From Beijerinckiaceae bacterium (GTDB lineage: Bacteria > Pseudomonadota > Alphaproteobacteria > Rhizobiales > Beijerinckiaceae): a stretch of DNA of 64,000 nucleotides. The stretch is from positions 40,701 through 104,700 of the forward strand of contig JAUXWZ010000076.1 of assembly GCA_030684835.1 (NCBI GenBank), written 5' to 3'. Below are positions 8,310 through 18,676 of the stretch, piece after piece (position 1 is the first letter of the stretch; the number at the start of each line of letters is the position of its first letter). The translations under genes were made by a program, and so were the position numbers. The notes under the pieces are model-generated. The model ran no database searches and had not been told where the DNA came from. It worked only from the letters and a program-made list of their open reading frames with translations.

Positions 8310-9551
8310 ATGACGGTGGCGATTTACCAAGGGCGCGAACAAACGTTTGACCCACCGCGCAAGCCATTCGCGGCTTACGCTACAAGTCTTCGGAATTTTT
8401 TCTTCCTGCTCGCCGTGGTGCTGCTCAACTACACGATAATGCGGCCATCGCCCGTCGATATATCGTTCACACTTGCCCTGCTAATTTCTGTCTTTTGCAA
8501 TCAAAGGTTTACGGCGTCGACGCTTGTCTTCCTGACGCTTGCCTTCGTCTGGACTTTTGGCCTTTTCTCATCGTCGATGCCCTACGCTGGCGACGAGGAA
8601 GTCGTTCTTCAACTTTTCAAGATCACCTACGCGATTTCCATCGGAATTTGCGCATCCCTGATTGTTGCGCATTGGAGCAAAGCGGATCTTGAGAGATTCG
8701 TGAGGGTCTGGATCTTCTCGGCGATGATTGCGACAGCGCTGGGCGCCTTCGGTTTTGTCACCGGATCAGAAGCGTTGACGTGGGACGGCCGCGCCAAGGG
8801 ATTTTTAGATGATCCAAATATGTATGGCGCCTTCCTTATCCCTGGCGTGCTTGGATCCCTTTACTTCTTCAACAGACGACAGAATACGAAACTGTACGGC
8901 GCCTGCCTGCTGTTTCTGATGCTTGGCTTGCTGCTATCTTTCTCCCGCGTCGCCATCATGGCTGGCCTCCTGCTCTGCTTGGCGTTCGTCCTGATCGTCA
9001 ATCGCAAAGCGATGTTCCGAACCGTTCTTTCGCTTTTTAGCGGCGCGGTCGCGCTCGTCATTCTGGCCGCGCTGGCGGCAATATTCATCGAGGGTTTTGA
9101 CGATAAAGTCCTCGACCGATTGACGCTTGCCAAGGACTACGACCTTGGCGAACAGGGGCGATTGAACCGCTATCTCACAAGCTTTGATCTGATGATGCAG
9201 CAGCCGCAAGGCCTTGGCACGCTGCAATTCGCCCTTCGATTTCCCGAGCCTATCCACAATATCTGGCTGAGTTCATTCATGAATTACGGGTGGGCGGCTG
9301 GGCTGGCCTGGAGTTACCTGATCCTCTTCGGGATCATCAAGAACATCCGTAGCTATCGACTGACCGATGACGCCATCTATCTGCTTTTGGTGTTCTCCTG
9401 GTTGGGCATCGTTTTTTGCGCCCTCTTGCACGAGGCTGAACGCTGGAGACACCTCTGGCTCTTTACGGGCCTGATCTGGGTCCTGAGCACCAGAAATTTG
9501 CAAATAGGCAAAATCGTCTCAAGAAAGTCGGCTTTGGCCAAGCCAGACTAA
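8310..9551 (+). CDS. O-antigen ligase / Wzy-type polytopic membrane protein
   Basis: The 413-residue protein is almost entirely hydrophobic, with about ten predicted membrane segments. A periplasmic-loop region with RAKGFLDDPNMYGAFLIPG and a later QGRLNRYLTSFDLMMQQPQGLGT to HNIWLSSFMNYG stretch fits the Wzy_C/O-antigen ligase superfamily, which joins or polymerises surface glycans in the inner membrane. Whether it acts on lipopolysaccharide, capsule or exopolysaccharide is unknown, and no other glycan genes lie nearby. The start at ATG 8310 follows 166 bases with no clear signal. Confidence 0.75.
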   Translation: MTVAIYQGREQTFDPPRKPFAAYATSLRNFFFLLAVVLLNYTIMRPSPVDISFTLALLISVFCNQRFTASTLVFLTLAFVWTFGLFSSSMPYAGDEEVVLQLFKITYAISIGICASLIVAHWSKADLERFVRVWIFSAMIATALGAFGFVTGSEALTWDGRAKGFLDDPNMYGAFLIPGVLGSLYFFNRRQNTKLYGACLLFLMLGLLLSFSRVAIMAGLLLCLAFVLIVNRKAMFRTVLSLFSGAVALVILAALAAIFIEGFDDKVLDRLTLAKDYDLGEQGRLNRYLTSFDLMMQQPQGLGTLQFALRFPEPIHNIWLSSFMNYGWAAGLAWSYLILFGIIKNIRSYRLTDDAIYLLLVFSWLGIVFCALLHEAERWRHLWLFTGLIWVLSTRNLQIGKIVSRKSALAKPD

Positions 9552-9560
9552 GGCGGTTTT

Positions 9561-9635
9561 TGGAGCGGGCGAAGGGATTCGAACCCTCGACCCCAACCTT
9601 GGCAAGGTTGTGCTCTACCACTGAGCTACACCCGC
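9561..9635 (-). tRNA. tRNA-Gly (anticodon GCC)
   Basis: On the minus strand the acceptor stem GCGGGTG (9635-9629) pairs with CGCCCGC (9571-9565), followed by discriminator T and an encoded CCA (9563-9561). The D-arm GTAGCTCAGTGGTAGAGC and the T-arm GGGTTCGAATCCC are present, and the anticodon loop reads CTTGCCAAG, giving anticodon GCC for glycine. It is 75 bases including CCA and ends 9 bases from the convergent O-antigen-ligase-type gene. Confidence 0.97.
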
Positions 9636-9819
9636 ATCCGTGCGCCGCCGGCGCGCCCGGTATATGCCGGAAAGCCGTGGCGGATGCAAGCCTCGATATT
9701 GTGGGAGGCTCGTTCAGCTTTGTGCTCGAAATACATTGTCTCGAAGCCCTAAACGCCCCATTTTATGATCGCGGCTGATACGGTGGCTCTTTGGCGCCGA
9801 CCGGTGGACGGAGTTTGAA

Positions 9820-10731
9820 ATGGTTGGGTCGGGTGAAATTTTGGATTCGCGAAACGCCGCGCTGGACGAACTCGTCAAGGATGCGACCACCGCTTCGTTT
9901 CGCGCCGATGTCATCGCTGAATCCGCGAAACAACCTGTGCTCGTCGACTTCTGGGCGCCCTGGTGCGGCCCCTGCAAACAACTGACGCCTATTCTGGAGA
10001 AGGCAGTCAGGGCGGCCAAAGGCAGGGTCAAGCTCGTAAAAATGAATATCGACGAGCATCCTCAGATCGCGGGACAATTGGGTGTCCAGTCAATCCCGGC
10101 AGTCTTTGGATTCGACAAAGGCCAGCCCATCGACGGCTTCATGGGCGCCTTGCCGGAAAGCCAGATAAAAACTTTTATCGAACGTCTGATTGGACCTGTT
10201 AGCGACGGCGTCGAAGAAATCATCCAACTCGCCGAGAAGGCTTTGAGCGAAGGACGCTCTGAAGAGGCCGTCGCCGCATTCCAGCAAGCGCTGGAACAGG
10301 AGCCGGAAAGCGACGCCGCGCTTGGGGGGCTCGTGCGGTCACAGGTGGAGCTCAATAATGTCGATCTTGCCCGTCAAATCCTTTCCACAGTGGACGACAA
10401 AATCGAGAAAAGTCGGCCTTTGGCTGCCGCGCGCGCCGCGCTAGACGTGGCGACTCAAGCCGCCAATGTAGGGGAACTGGGCGCGCTGCAAGAAAAGGTA
10501 GCCGCCAATCCGGGCGACCATGGCTCCAGACTTGAACTTGCAATCGCGCTAAACGCCGGCGGCGATCGGGAAGGTGCGACTGACGCTTTGATAGAAATCA
10601 TCCGGCGGGATCGCGGCTGGAATGAAGACGCCGCGCGCAAACAACTGATTCAATTTTTCGATGCATGGGGAGCCATGGACCCAGAGTCTGTCGCCGCCCG
10701 GCGGAAGCTCTCAGCGGTCCTTTTCTCGTAA
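9820..10731 (+). CDS. cnoX: Thioredoxin-TPR co-chaperone CnoX (YbbN)
   Basis: An N-terminal thioredoxin domain carries an intact WCGPC active site at 48-52, and the C-terminal half (about 130-303) is made of TPR-like helices (KALSEGRSEEAVAAFQQALEQEPES repeats). This is the CnoX/YbbN architecture, a holdase that protects substrates from oxidation and passes them to chaperones. Unlike Escherichia coli CnoX, this version keeps both redox cysteines, as in Caulobacter, so it should also have thioredoxin activity. Two downstream genes follow closely in the same direction. Confidence 0.9.
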   Translation: MVGSGEILDSRNAALDELVKDATTASFRADVIAESAKQPVLVDFWAPWCGPCKQLTPILEKAVRAAKGRVKLVKMNIDEHPQIAGQLGVQSIPAVFGFDKGQPIDGFMGALPESQIKTFIERLIGPVSDGVEEIIQLAEKALSEGRSEEAVAAFQQALEQEPESDAALGGLVRSQVELNNVDLARQILSTVDDKIEKSRPLAAARAALDVATQAANVGELGALQEKVAANPGDHGSRLELAIALNAGGDREGATDALIEIIRRDRGWNEDAARKQLIQFFDAWGAMDPESVAARRKLSAVLFS

Positions 10732-10752
10732 AAGCGGTAGAGAGGTTCGACT

Positions 10753-11421
10753 ATGGCACTGAACCGACCTTACGAGCACTTACGCGATCTACCGGCGGTC
10801 CTACCTATCTTTCCCTTGAGCGGTGCACTGCTGCTGCCGAGAGGCCAGATGCCGCTGAACATTTTTGAGCCTCGTTACCTGCAAATGTTCGAAGACGCGC
10901 TGCGCGGACACAGGCTGATCGGAATGGTTCAGCCAAATGAATTGACCGCCTCCGTGCATGATGAGCCGGCAGTCCATGCGGTTGGTTGCGCGGGGCGGAT
11001 CACGCAATTTGCCGAATCGGGAGACGGTCGGCTGCTGATCACTTTGACGGGCATATGTCGCTTCCGCGTCTCGCAAGAACTGACCACCACAACGCCATAC
11101 CGCCAATGTGCGGTTGCTTTTGGCGACTTTGCCGGCGATCTTGATGCGCGCTCTGGCGAGGACGAGGTCGATCGGGAGAGCGTTGTCCGAATGTTGCGCG
11201 CATTCTCTGAGAGCAACCGCGTAAAGCTTGACTGGAACGAAATCGAAAAAGCGCCCAACGAGGCTCTCGTGAATGCGCTGGCGATGATGAGCCCATTCGG
11301 AACGGTCGAAAAACAGGCCTTGCTTGAAGCAGAAACGCTCAAAGCCCGGGCAGAGGTTCTGGTGGCGTTAGCGGAAATCGAGTTTGCCCGCAGCAGCGGC
11401 ACGTCTACCGTCTTGCAGTAA
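10753..11421 (+). CDS. LON N-terminal (substrate-binding) domain protein
   Basis: The 222-residue protein resembles the N-terminal substrate-binding domain of Lon protease without the ATPase or protease domains: [29 protein letters not shown] near 17-45 is the typical opening. Stand-alone LON-domain proteins are widespread in alphaproteobacteria and of unknown exact role. It lies 21 bases after cnoX with a GAGG ribosome-binding site, and 26 bases before a Trm112-like gene, so the three likely form a proteostasis-linked operon. Confidence 0.88.
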   Translation: MALNRPYEHLRDLPAVLPIFPLSGALLLPRGQMPLNIFEPRYLQMFEDALRGHRLIGMVQPNELTASVHDEPAVHAVGCAGRITQFAESGDGRLLITLTGICRFRVSQELTTTTPYRQCAVAFGDFAGDLDARSGEDEVDRESVVRMLRAFSESNRVKLDWNEIEKAPNEALVNALAMMSPFGTVEKQALLEAETLKARAEVLVALAEIEFARSSGTSTVLQ

Positions 11422-11447
11422 CATTTGATCTGATAGGGCCGCCAGGA

Positions 11448-11657
11448 ATGAACCGCGTTCAGCCCGACGAGCGTCAACACACAACAGCGATTGATTCTCG
11501 GCTACTTGAGATAATCGTATGTCCGCTTTCAAAGACAGTCTTGGAATATGACGCTGCGACGCAAGAACTGCGCTCAAGAGCCGCGGGACTTGCTTTCCCG
11601 ATCCGTGACGGAATTCCAATCATGCTGCCCGAGGAAGCCCGCAAGATCGAAGTGTGA
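11448..11657 (+). CDS. Trm112-like / UPF0434 small zinc-ribbon-type protein
   Basis: The 69-residue protein matches the UPF0434 (YcaR, Trm112-like) family: [17 protein letters not shown] near residues 20-36 and [18 protein letters not shown] near the C-terminus. In eukaryotes Trm112 activates methyltransferases; the bacterial role is not established. Only one cysteine of the usual metal-ligand set is present, so metal binding is doubtful. It closes the cnoX operon and ends 5 bases from convergent ubiH-like gene. Confidence 0.85.
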   Translation: MNRVQPDERQHTTAIDSRLLEIIVCPLSKTVLEYDAATQELRSRAAGLAFPIRDGIPIMLPEEARKIEV

Positions 11658-11662
11658 GGGGC

Positions 11663-12865
11663 TCAGCGGAATAGGTCCGGAATAGCGCCCCGCGTTCCAC
11701 TCGCTTCGCCGAGCAAAGCGCCCTTGAGGCCGTCTGTCCGATCCAAAATACCCATTCCGACGCGCTTTGCCAGGCGAGCAGGCTGACTGCTCAACGAATA
11801 AGCGCCATGCAGGAAATCAAATGCAGCCGCACTCGCGGTCGCATCAAAACGACGTCGCCGTTCGTAATCGTGAAGCAAATCTTCGGAGCCGGGATCAAGA
11901 CCCAGTTTGGCCCGCTCTATAACGAGCTCCGCCAAGGTCGCAACGTCTCGCAGACCAATGTTAAGTCCTTGCCCCGCGAGTGGGTGCACACGATGGGCAG
12001 CGTCGCCAACCAGTGCTAGCCGATGTCCAACAAATCGACGCGCGAGCTGCAGGACCAGCGGGAAGCTTTGTGGTCCCTCCTCAATCTGAATTTCGCCAAA
12101 CCGCCCGCCAATGCGCGCATCGATCTCAGCGCTCAGCGTCGCCGGCGACGCTCTTAGAAGTTCTGAGGCTTTTGCGGAAGGCTCGGTCCAGACAATGGAT
12201 GAACGACGCCCCGTCACCGGGAGAACAGCGAATGGCCCACCTTCGAGAAAGTGTTGGATGGCGAGACCGTCGTGCTCGTCCTCATGTGCAATGGTGAAAA
12301 TCAAAGCTGTTCGGTTATAGGGCCACGAAATAACAGGTATGCGAGCAGCGGTGCGTGCCTTCGACCGTAATCCATCAGCGCCGACAAGGAGACGTGTGCG
12401 AATATTCATCCCCGCACGCGTTCGCAAGGTCGCGCTGGTTGCGGAATATGTAACATCCTCAAGGGCGTCTACGACTATGTGCACGCCTTGATCTGTCGCC
12501 GCCTCGAACAGCTGAGGCTCCAGATCCCGATGGAACAGCATGTGCGCTAACGGCTCGCTCCCCCCCCCTGACTGAAACGATAGAAGAGCGGTCTTGACCG
12601 CGTCGGCGAGGTTGGCGTCGGATATCTCCATCTTCAAAATAGGTTGGGTTTTCTCGAAAAGCTTTCCCCAAACGCCCAAGCGATCAAACATCCGCCTCGG
12701 CCCTTCCGCGATAGCTGATGTCCGGGGACCCGATCGAAGGGCGGGATCGGACTGGTCAATCAAAACGACTTTCAGCACCCCGCCTGAAAGCGCGCGAAGA
12801 AGCAGTGCCAAAGTGAGCCCCGTGGCGCCGCCACCTGCAATCGCAATGTCCCAAACCTGCGCCAA
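11663..12865 (-). CDS. UbiH/UbiF/COQ6-family FAD-dependent monooxygenase
   Basis: This flavoprotein family hydroxylates the ring of ubiquinone precursors at the membrane. The FAD-binding GGGATGLTLA motif is at 11-20, and the second flavin motif GDAAHRVHPLAGQGLNIG is near residue 270. Position specificity (C5, C6 or C1) cannot be told from sequence here. The TTG at 12865 is preferred because AGGAGA lies 7 bases upstream and the protein then starts directly before the Rossmann strand; the open frame extends to 12946 with an arginine-rich, non-family extension. Confidence 0.88.
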   Translation of the reverse strand: MAQVWDIAIAGGGATGLTLALLLRALSGGVLKVVLIDQSDPALRSGPRTSAIAEGPRRMFDRLGVWGKLFEKTQPILKMEISDANLADAVKTALLSFQSGGGSEPLAHMLFHRDLEPQLFEAATDQGVHIVVDALEDVTYSATSATLRTRAGMNIRTRLLVGADGLRSKARTAARIPVISWPYNRTALIFTIAHEDEHDGLAIQHFLEGGPFAVLPVTGRRSSIVWTEPSAKASELLRASPATLSAEIDARIGGRFGEIQIEEGPQSFPLVLQLARRFVGHRLALVGDAAHRVHPLAGQGLNIGLRDVATLAELVIERAKLGLDPGSEDLLHDYERRRRFDATASAAAFDFLHGAYSLSSQPARLAKRVGMGILDRTDGLKGALLGEASGTRGAIPDLFR

Positions 12866-13560
<695 letters not shown>

Positions 13561-13585
13561 GAATCCCTTCGGTTAGGAGCACAAA

Positions 13586-15061
13586 ATGATTTCGGTTTTC
13601 CAGCGTAAAGGGGTAGGGACAGCCCTGACCTCGATCGCGCTCGCAGTCAGCGTTGCGCCTGCATTTGCCCAGACCGCGCCGGTTCCCAACAAAGGCGACA
13701 CCACGTGGATGCTCGTTTCATCCGCACTCGTGTTGATGATGTCCATCCCGGGCCTTGCGTTGTTTTACGGCGGTCTCGTCCGCTCCAAGAACATGCTCTC
13801 GGTTCTCTCCCAAGTGTTTGCGATCGTCGCTCTCTCGGCAATCATATGGGTTGCATACGGCTATTCGCTGGCATTCACCGGCGGCGGTGGTCTCAATGAT
13901 TTCGTGGGCGGCTTCTCGAAGGCCTTCCTGCTCGGCGTAACGCCCGACTCGGTGGCTGCGACGTTCTCAAACGGAGTCGTCATTCCTGAACTGTCCTACA
14001 TCGTGTTTCAGGCTACCTTTGCCTGCATCACGCCAGCCCTGATCGTCGGCGCATTTGCTGAACGCATCAAATTCTCGGCGCTCTTGCTGTTCACGGTCCT
14101 CTGGCTGACGTTCATCTATTTCCCGATGGCGCACATGGTTTGGTATTGGGGCGGCCCAGACGTAGTCGCCGACGCCGCCAGGGCACTTGCAGCAGCAACG
14201 GACGAAGCCAGCAGGGCTGTCGCGCAGGCAAAGCTCAACGAAGTGAATGCGGACGCTGGCTTGCTCTTCAAGTGGGGCGCGCTCGACTTCGCCGGCGGCA
14301 CCGTCGTTCATATCAACGCTGGTATCGCGGGCCTTGTGGGTTGCCTCATCATCGGCAAGCGGATTGGCTACCCTCGTGAGATGATGGCGCCGCACTCCCT
14401 GACGATGACCATGATTGGCGCATCGCTTCTGTGGATCGGCTGGTTCGGCTTCAACGCCGGATCGAACCTGGAGTCGAACGGCACTGCTGCTCTCGCCTTC
14501 ATCAACACATTCGTCGCCCCGGCTGCCGCTGCGCTCGCGTGGCTGTTCGTCGAATGGGGCGCGAAGGGCAAGCCTTCCATGCTTGGTATGGTGTCCGGCG
14601 CTATTGCAGGGCTGGTTGCGGTCACCCCCGCAGCGGGCTTCGTCGGACCGCTCGGCGCGATCGTGCTCGGCGCTGTCGCAGGCGTCGTGTGCTTCTACTT
14701 CGTAGCATACGCTCGCACGAAGATCGGATATGACGACTCGCTCGACGTGTTCGGCATTCACTGCATCGGCGGCATCATCGGCGCCATTGGCACTGGCATC
14801 TTCGTAAGCCAGTCCCTGGGCGGCACGGGACTCCCTGACTACGAAACGAAGCCTGGCGAACTCGTGGTAGGCGCATACAACATGGGCGCCCAAGTCTGGG
14901 CGCAGCTGAAGGGTGTCCTCTTCACGCTGGTGTGGTCGGGTGTCGGTTCTGCGATCATCTTCAAGATCGTGGATCTGATCGTCGGGCTGCGTGTAGCTCC
15001 CGATCAGGAGCGCGAAGGTCTTGACCTCGCGGAACATGGCGAGCGCGCTTACATGATCTAA
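13586..15061 (+). CDS. amtB: Ammonium transporter AmtB
   Basis: The trimeric inner-membrane channel imports ammonium and is gated by GlnK. A signal peptide ending near AFA (about residue 28) is followed by about eleven membrane segments. Family signatures include ALFYGGLVRSKN, FGGTVVHI-type DFAGGTVVHINAG with a pore histidine, and FGIHCIGGIIGAIGTGI with another conserved histidine. The 491-residue protein has a charged insert of about 35 residues (near 195-230) that lengthens a loop. An intrinsic terminator follows directly. Confidence 0.96.
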   Translation: MISVFQRKGVGTALTSIALAVSVAPAFAQTAPVPNKGDTTWMLVSSALVLMMSIPGLALFYGGLVRSKNMLSVLSQVFAIVALSAIIWVAYGYSLAFTGGGGLNDFVGGFSKAFLLGVTPDSVAATFSNGVVIPELSYIVFQATFACITPALIVGAFAERIKFSALLLFTVLWLTFIYFPMAHMVWYWGGPDVVADAARALAAATDEASRAVAQAKLNEVNADAGLLFKWGALDFAGGTVVHINAGIAGLVGCLIIGKRIGYPREMMAPHSLTMTMIGASLLWIGWFGFNAGSNLESNGTAALAFINTFVAPAAAALAWLFVEWGAKGKPSMLGMVSGAIAGLVAVTPAAGFVGPLGAIVLGAVAGVVCFYFVAYARTKIGYDDSLDVFGIHCIGGIIGAIGTGIFVSQSLGGTGLPDYETKPGELVVGAYNMGAQVWAQLKGVLFTLVWSGVGSAIIFKIVDLIVGLRVAPDQEREGLDLAEHGERAYMI

Positions 15062-15087
15062 TCGCCATACAACTTGGTCAAAAATAG

Positions 15088-15116
15088 CGGCGCCCTACGG
15101 GGCGCCGTTTGTTTTT
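15088..15116 (+). terminator. Intrinsic terminator of glnK-amtB
   Basis: An 8-bp GC stem CGGCGCCC (15088-15095) pairs with GGGCGCCG (15100-15107) across a TACG tetraloop and is followed by TTTGTTTTT (15108-15116). This is the only textbook Rho-independent terminator I found in the window. Confidence 0.9.
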
Positions 15117-15260
15117 AATAGACGGTAGGGTCGGCGTTGAAGCAGCAAAGTCGGCAGCGTGATCTATCGGCGGTCGGCCAAGCGAACCCCGATTGCGCAC
15201 ATTAAGTGCTGCACAATATCAACACCTGTCAGCATGGCGCCGCTGCCGTGGGCAACAAGG

Positions 15261-15276
15261 TTAAGTCGTCATTAAC
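15261..15276 (+). promoter_or_regulatory. CtrA box upstream of ftsK
   Basis: TTAA at 15261-15264 and TTAAC at 15272-15276 are separated by exactly 7 bases, a perfect match to the full CtrA recognition sequence TTAA-N7-TTAAC. It lies 37 bases before the ftsK start codon. CtrA is the master cell-cycle regulator of alphaproteobacteria; the site implies cell-cycle control of ftsK. Direct binding is inferred. Confidence 0.7.
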
Positions 15277-15312
15277 TGACACTCTTTAGCGTCGGTGAGC
15301 CTCAGTTGACGA

Positions 15313-17850
15313 ATGATCATGCGCACCACAACTTCCTCGACCCTCGATCGAATCCCGGACGCCGCGCAAGATTACATCCTGCGGCGGGGTGTGGAGGCGC
15401 TTGGCCTGTTTTTGGGCGTATTGGTTACATCGACGGGACTTGCCCTTGCCACATGGTCAGCACACGATCCAAGCCTGAACTATGCTGCAGATGGGCCCAT
15501 CCGAAACATACTCGGAGCGCCAGGCGCGTTGGTCGCAGACGTGCTCGTCCAGATGCTCGGATTAAGCTCAATCATTCTTCTCATTCCCATCGCTGTCTGG
15601 TCGTGGACTCTCGTCCGGCATCACCGTCTCGCAAGATTCAAAAACCGGGTCTTCCTTCTCCTCTGCGGAGTCGCGTGCGCCGCGGCGCTCGCATCGCTGC
15701 TGCCGGCCACCGGTCGCTGGCCGTTGCCGACCGGGCTGGGAGGCGTCTTAGGCGACGCGATTCTCGCACTCCCCATTCGCCTGGCGGGCGAATCGACTAT
15801 CGGCGCAATTGCCGCGGCGGTGGTTTTCGGCTTCGGCGCCATCATATCGTTGTCCGCCGCCGCTGGCCAAAATAGGCAAGACGATGCGGAGGGCGTTGAA
15901 TACGAGTCAACCCCCGTCAAGCGATCCCGGTCTGAGCCAGAGGAGGAAGATCGCGCGGGCGATCCCGGGCTAGCACTTGTCTCACTCGGAGCCATCGCCC
16001 ACATATTTTTGAGCAGTCGCGCGAGATTGAGGCGCTACCTCGACAAGAAATCACACCGTCAGCTGAATCCAGAACCGCGGCGCATAGCGCCAATGTCCGA
16101 TGAAGAAGCGGTACCAGCCCCCGAATACCGCGCCCCCCTGGCGGAACGCCCAATTCTGCGCGCGGACGAGAGATTGCGCGCGCCGATTTCCGAAACGGTG
16201 AAGCAGGCCGAGCCCATCTACCAGGAACTCGACATGCGGCGCGTGGCGCCCCCTCCATCACCGATCAAGCCGGGTCGCAGAGCGGAGCGCGAAGCGCAGC
16301 CTTCGTTGCTCGGGCGCTCCGAGTTTGAACTGCCGCCTCTCGCGCTGCTCACCGAAGCCAAGAAGAGCAACGCAGGCAAGTTATCAGCAGACTCGCTCGA
16401 GCAAAATGCGCGGCTCCTCGAAGGCGTGCTTGATGATTTCGGCGTCAAGGGCGAGATCATCAATGTTCGTCCGGGCCCAGTCGTCACGCTGTATGAACTT
16501 GAACCCGCGCCCGGAATCAAATCATCACGCGTCATCGGACTGGCAGATGACATTGCGCGCTCGATGTCGGCGATTTCGGCCCGCGTGGCCGTGGTGCAAG
16601 GGCGCAACGTCATCGGCATCGAGCTACCCAATCAGCGCCGTGAGACCGTCTATCTACGGGAACTGACCGCCTCGGAAGACTTCGAGAAATCCAAGCACAA
16701 ACTCGCAATTGCGCTCGGCAAAACCATCGGTGGTGAACCCGTCATCGTGGATCTTGCGCGTATGCCCCACTTGCTCGTCGCCGGGACAACGGGCTCGGGG
16801 AAGTCCGTCGCGATCAACACGTTCATTTTATCGCTCCTCTATCGACTGCGTCCGGACGAGTGCAAGCTCATCATGGTCGATCCGAAGATGCTCGAACTGT
16901 CTGTGTATGACGGGATTCCACATCTCCTCACGCCAGTCGTCACTGATCCAAAGAAGGCGGTGGTCGCGCTTAAATGGGCGGTCCGCGAAATGGAGGACCG
17001 CTACAAGAAGATGTCAAAAGTCGGTGTGCGTAACATCGATGGCTTTAACGCGCGTGTGGCGGAAGCGGCAGCGAAAGGCCAAGTGATCGAACGTACGGTT
17101 CAGACCGGCTTTGATCGCGAAACCGGAGAGGCCATTTACGAGCGCGAGGAAATGGATCTGGCGCCATTGCCTTACATCGTCGTCATTGTTGACGAGATGG
17201 CTGACCTGATGATGGTCGCGGGCAAGGACATCGAAGGCGCGATTCAGCGGCTTGCGCAGATGGCCCGAGCCGCCGGCATTCACCTGATCATGGCCACGCA
17301 GCGACCTTCCGTGGACGTTATTACAGGCACAATCAAAGCGAACTTCCCGACCCGAATTTCCTTCCAGGTGACGTCCAAGATCGACAGCCGGACAATCCTG
17401 GGGGAGCAAGGGGCCGAGCAGCTTTTGGGACAGGGCGATATGCTTTACATGGCAGGCGGCGGCCGCATCTCGCGCGTCCACGGGCCTTTCGTGTCTGACA
17501 CCGAGGTTGAAAAGATTGTTGCTCACCTAAAAACGCAAGCCCAGCCTCAATATCTCGAGGCGATCACCGCCGATGATGACGTCGAGGCCGGGGAGGATCG
17601 GGATCTTTCCCCGGGCAGCATGGACAGCGAAGAGGCCGGTGACCTCTATGATCGCGCTGTCGCGATTGTCCTGCGCGACCGTAAGTGCTCGACCAGCTAT
17701 ATCCAGCGCCGCCTGTCGGTCGGGTACAACAAAGCCGCTTCACTTGTAGAACGTATGGAGCAAGAAGGCGTCGTCGGCGCGGCAAACCATGCCGGGAAAC
17801 GGGAAATATTGGTCGGCGGCGGCGTTGATCGAGGCGCATTCGAACCATGA
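15313..17850 (+). CDS. ftsK: DNA translocase FtsK
   Basis: FtsK is anchored at the division septum and pumps chromosome ends apart, activating XerCD at dif. The 845-residue protein has four membrane segments within the first 200 residues, a charged proline-rich linker, a RecA-like motor with Walker A GTTGSGKS near residue 491 and Walker [10 protein letters not shown], and a C-terminal winged-helix gamma domain ([18 protein letters not shown]) that reads orienting sequences. A CtrA box lies immediately upstream. ATG codons at 15313 and 15319 are both possible starts. Confidence 0.96.
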   Translation: MIMRTTTSSTLDRIPDAAQDYILRRGVEALGLFLGVLVTSTGLALATWSAHDPSLNYAADGPIRNILGAPGALVADVLVQMLGLSSIILLIPIAVWSWTLVRHHRLARFKNRVFLLLCGVACAAALASLLPATGRWPLPTGLGGVLGDAILALPIRLAGESTIGAIAAAVVFGFGAIISLSAAAGQNRQDDAEGVEYESTPVKRSRSEPEEEDRAGDPGLALVSLGAIAHIFLSSRARLRRYLDKKSHRQLNPEPRRIAPMSDEEAVPAPEYRAPLAERPILRADERLRAPISETVKQAEPIYQELDMRRVAPPPSPIKPGRRAEREAQPSLLGRSEFELPPLALLTEAKKSNAGKLSADSLEQNARLLEGVLDDFGVKGEIINVRPGPVVTLYELEPAPGIKSSRVIGLADDIARSMSAISARVAVVQGRNVIGIELPNQRRETVYLRELTASEDFEKSKHKLAIALGKTIGGEPVIVDLARMPHLLVAGTTGSGKSVAINTFILSLLYRLRPDECKLIMVDPKMLELSVYDGIPHLLTPVVTDPKKAVVALKWAVREMEDRYKKMSKVGVRNIDGFNARVAEAAAKGQVIERTVQTGFDRETGEAIYEREEMDLAPLPYIVVIVDEMADLMMVAGKDIEGAIQRLAQMARAAGIHLIMATQRPSVDVITGTIKANFPTRISFQVTSKIDSRTILGEQGAEQLLGQGDMLYMAGGGRISRVHGPFVSDTEVEKIVAHLKTQAQPQYLEAITADDDVEAGEDRDLSPGSMDSEEAGDLYDRAVAIVLRDRKCSTSYIQRRLSVGYNKAASLVERMEQEGVVGAANHAGKREILVGGGVDRGAFEP

Positions 17851-17918
17851 GGCCGCGCTCGTCGAATCTTCGCCACAAGCTGCACGTAGTCAGAGATGTC
17901 AAATTAGGGATATCGCTC

Positions 17919-18611
17919 ATGTTCAAGCCAGTTTTTCTGGCGTTGGCTGCCGCCGTTTTGGCGCCGCCGCTCGTCTGGGCGCAGGGTGCGCCCATACAGC
18001 TTGGTCCAAAGCCCGGCGCTCCGGCGCAATCTGCGATTCAGAGAGCCGCGCCGCCTGCCCGCGTCGCGAACGCGGATGCGGCAACTGCAATCAAGCGCGC
18101 GAACGCCTATCTGAACAGCATTGGCACACTTGTTAGCGATTTTGTTCAGACAGGCGCCGATGGACGAAAGATCACAGGTAAGCTCTACCTTCAAAAGCCA
18201 GGAAGGCTTCGATTTGATTACGCGAAACCCTCGCCCCTCGAAATCATTGCGGATGGCACAAGCGTCGCAATTCGCAACCGTCGCCTCAACACGCAAGACG
18301 TTTATTTCATAAGCCAAACGCCTCTGAAATTTTTACTCAAGAGCAATATCGATCTCGCGAAGGATACGAAAATTCTCGACGTCACGAGCAGCGGCGATTC
18401 GACATCGATTCGAATTGAGGATCGCGCTACGCTCGGCGGCACATCACGAATTACACTGGTTTTCAAAAACTCTGACTTTTCGTTGATTCGCTGGGCGGTC
18501 AACGACGCGCAGGGCGGCGACACAATGGTCGCATTGTCGAATGTTGATTTACAGCAGAAGCCCGAAGCATCGCTTTTCCGAATCAATTTCGATCGGTTGG
18601 ATACAAACTGA
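17919..18611 (+). CDS. lolA: Outer-membrane lipoprotein carrier protein LolA-like
   Basis: The 230-residue product starts with a signal peptide (MFKPVFLALAAAVLAPPLVWA) and continues with a LolA-type fold: SDFVQTGADGRKITGKLYLQKPGRLRFDY and later FLLKSNIDLAKD. It would ferry lipoproteins through the periplasm to the outer membrane. I chose ATG 17919 over an overlapping ATG at 17847 because it exposes the signal peptide and is preceded by AGGGA at 8 bases. The position directly after ftsK is typical of alphaproteobacteria. Confidence 0.88.
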   Translation: MFKPVFLALAAAVLAPPLVWAQGAPIQLGPKPGAPAQSAIQRAAPPARVANADAATAIKRANAYLNSIGTLVSDFVQTGADGRKITGKLYLQKPGRLRFDYAKPSPLEIIADGTSVAIRNRRLNTQDVYFISQTPLKFLLKSNIDLAKDTKILDVTSSGDSTSIRIEDRATLGGTSRITLVFKNSDFSLIRWAVNDAQGGDTMVALSNVDLQQKPEASLFRINFDRLDTN

Positions 18612-18676
18612 CGATCCGCCCAGAGCTTGAAGCGGCAGCTCCGCCATGCCACTAACGTGGCTGCCGGAGAGCCCCT

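Noticed and set aside
9560..9778. Open frame on the plus strand over the tRNA-Gly gene (starts MERAKGFEPSTPTLARL)
   Set aside because: This peptide is a familiar false call produced by reading a tRNA gene antisense; the tRNA fold explains the sequence.
13967..15037. Long antisense open frame opposite amtB (356 codons)
   Set aside because: It is a shadow of the amtB codon pattern, has no family similarity and no ribosome-binding site, and its composition is charged and low in hydrophobic cores.
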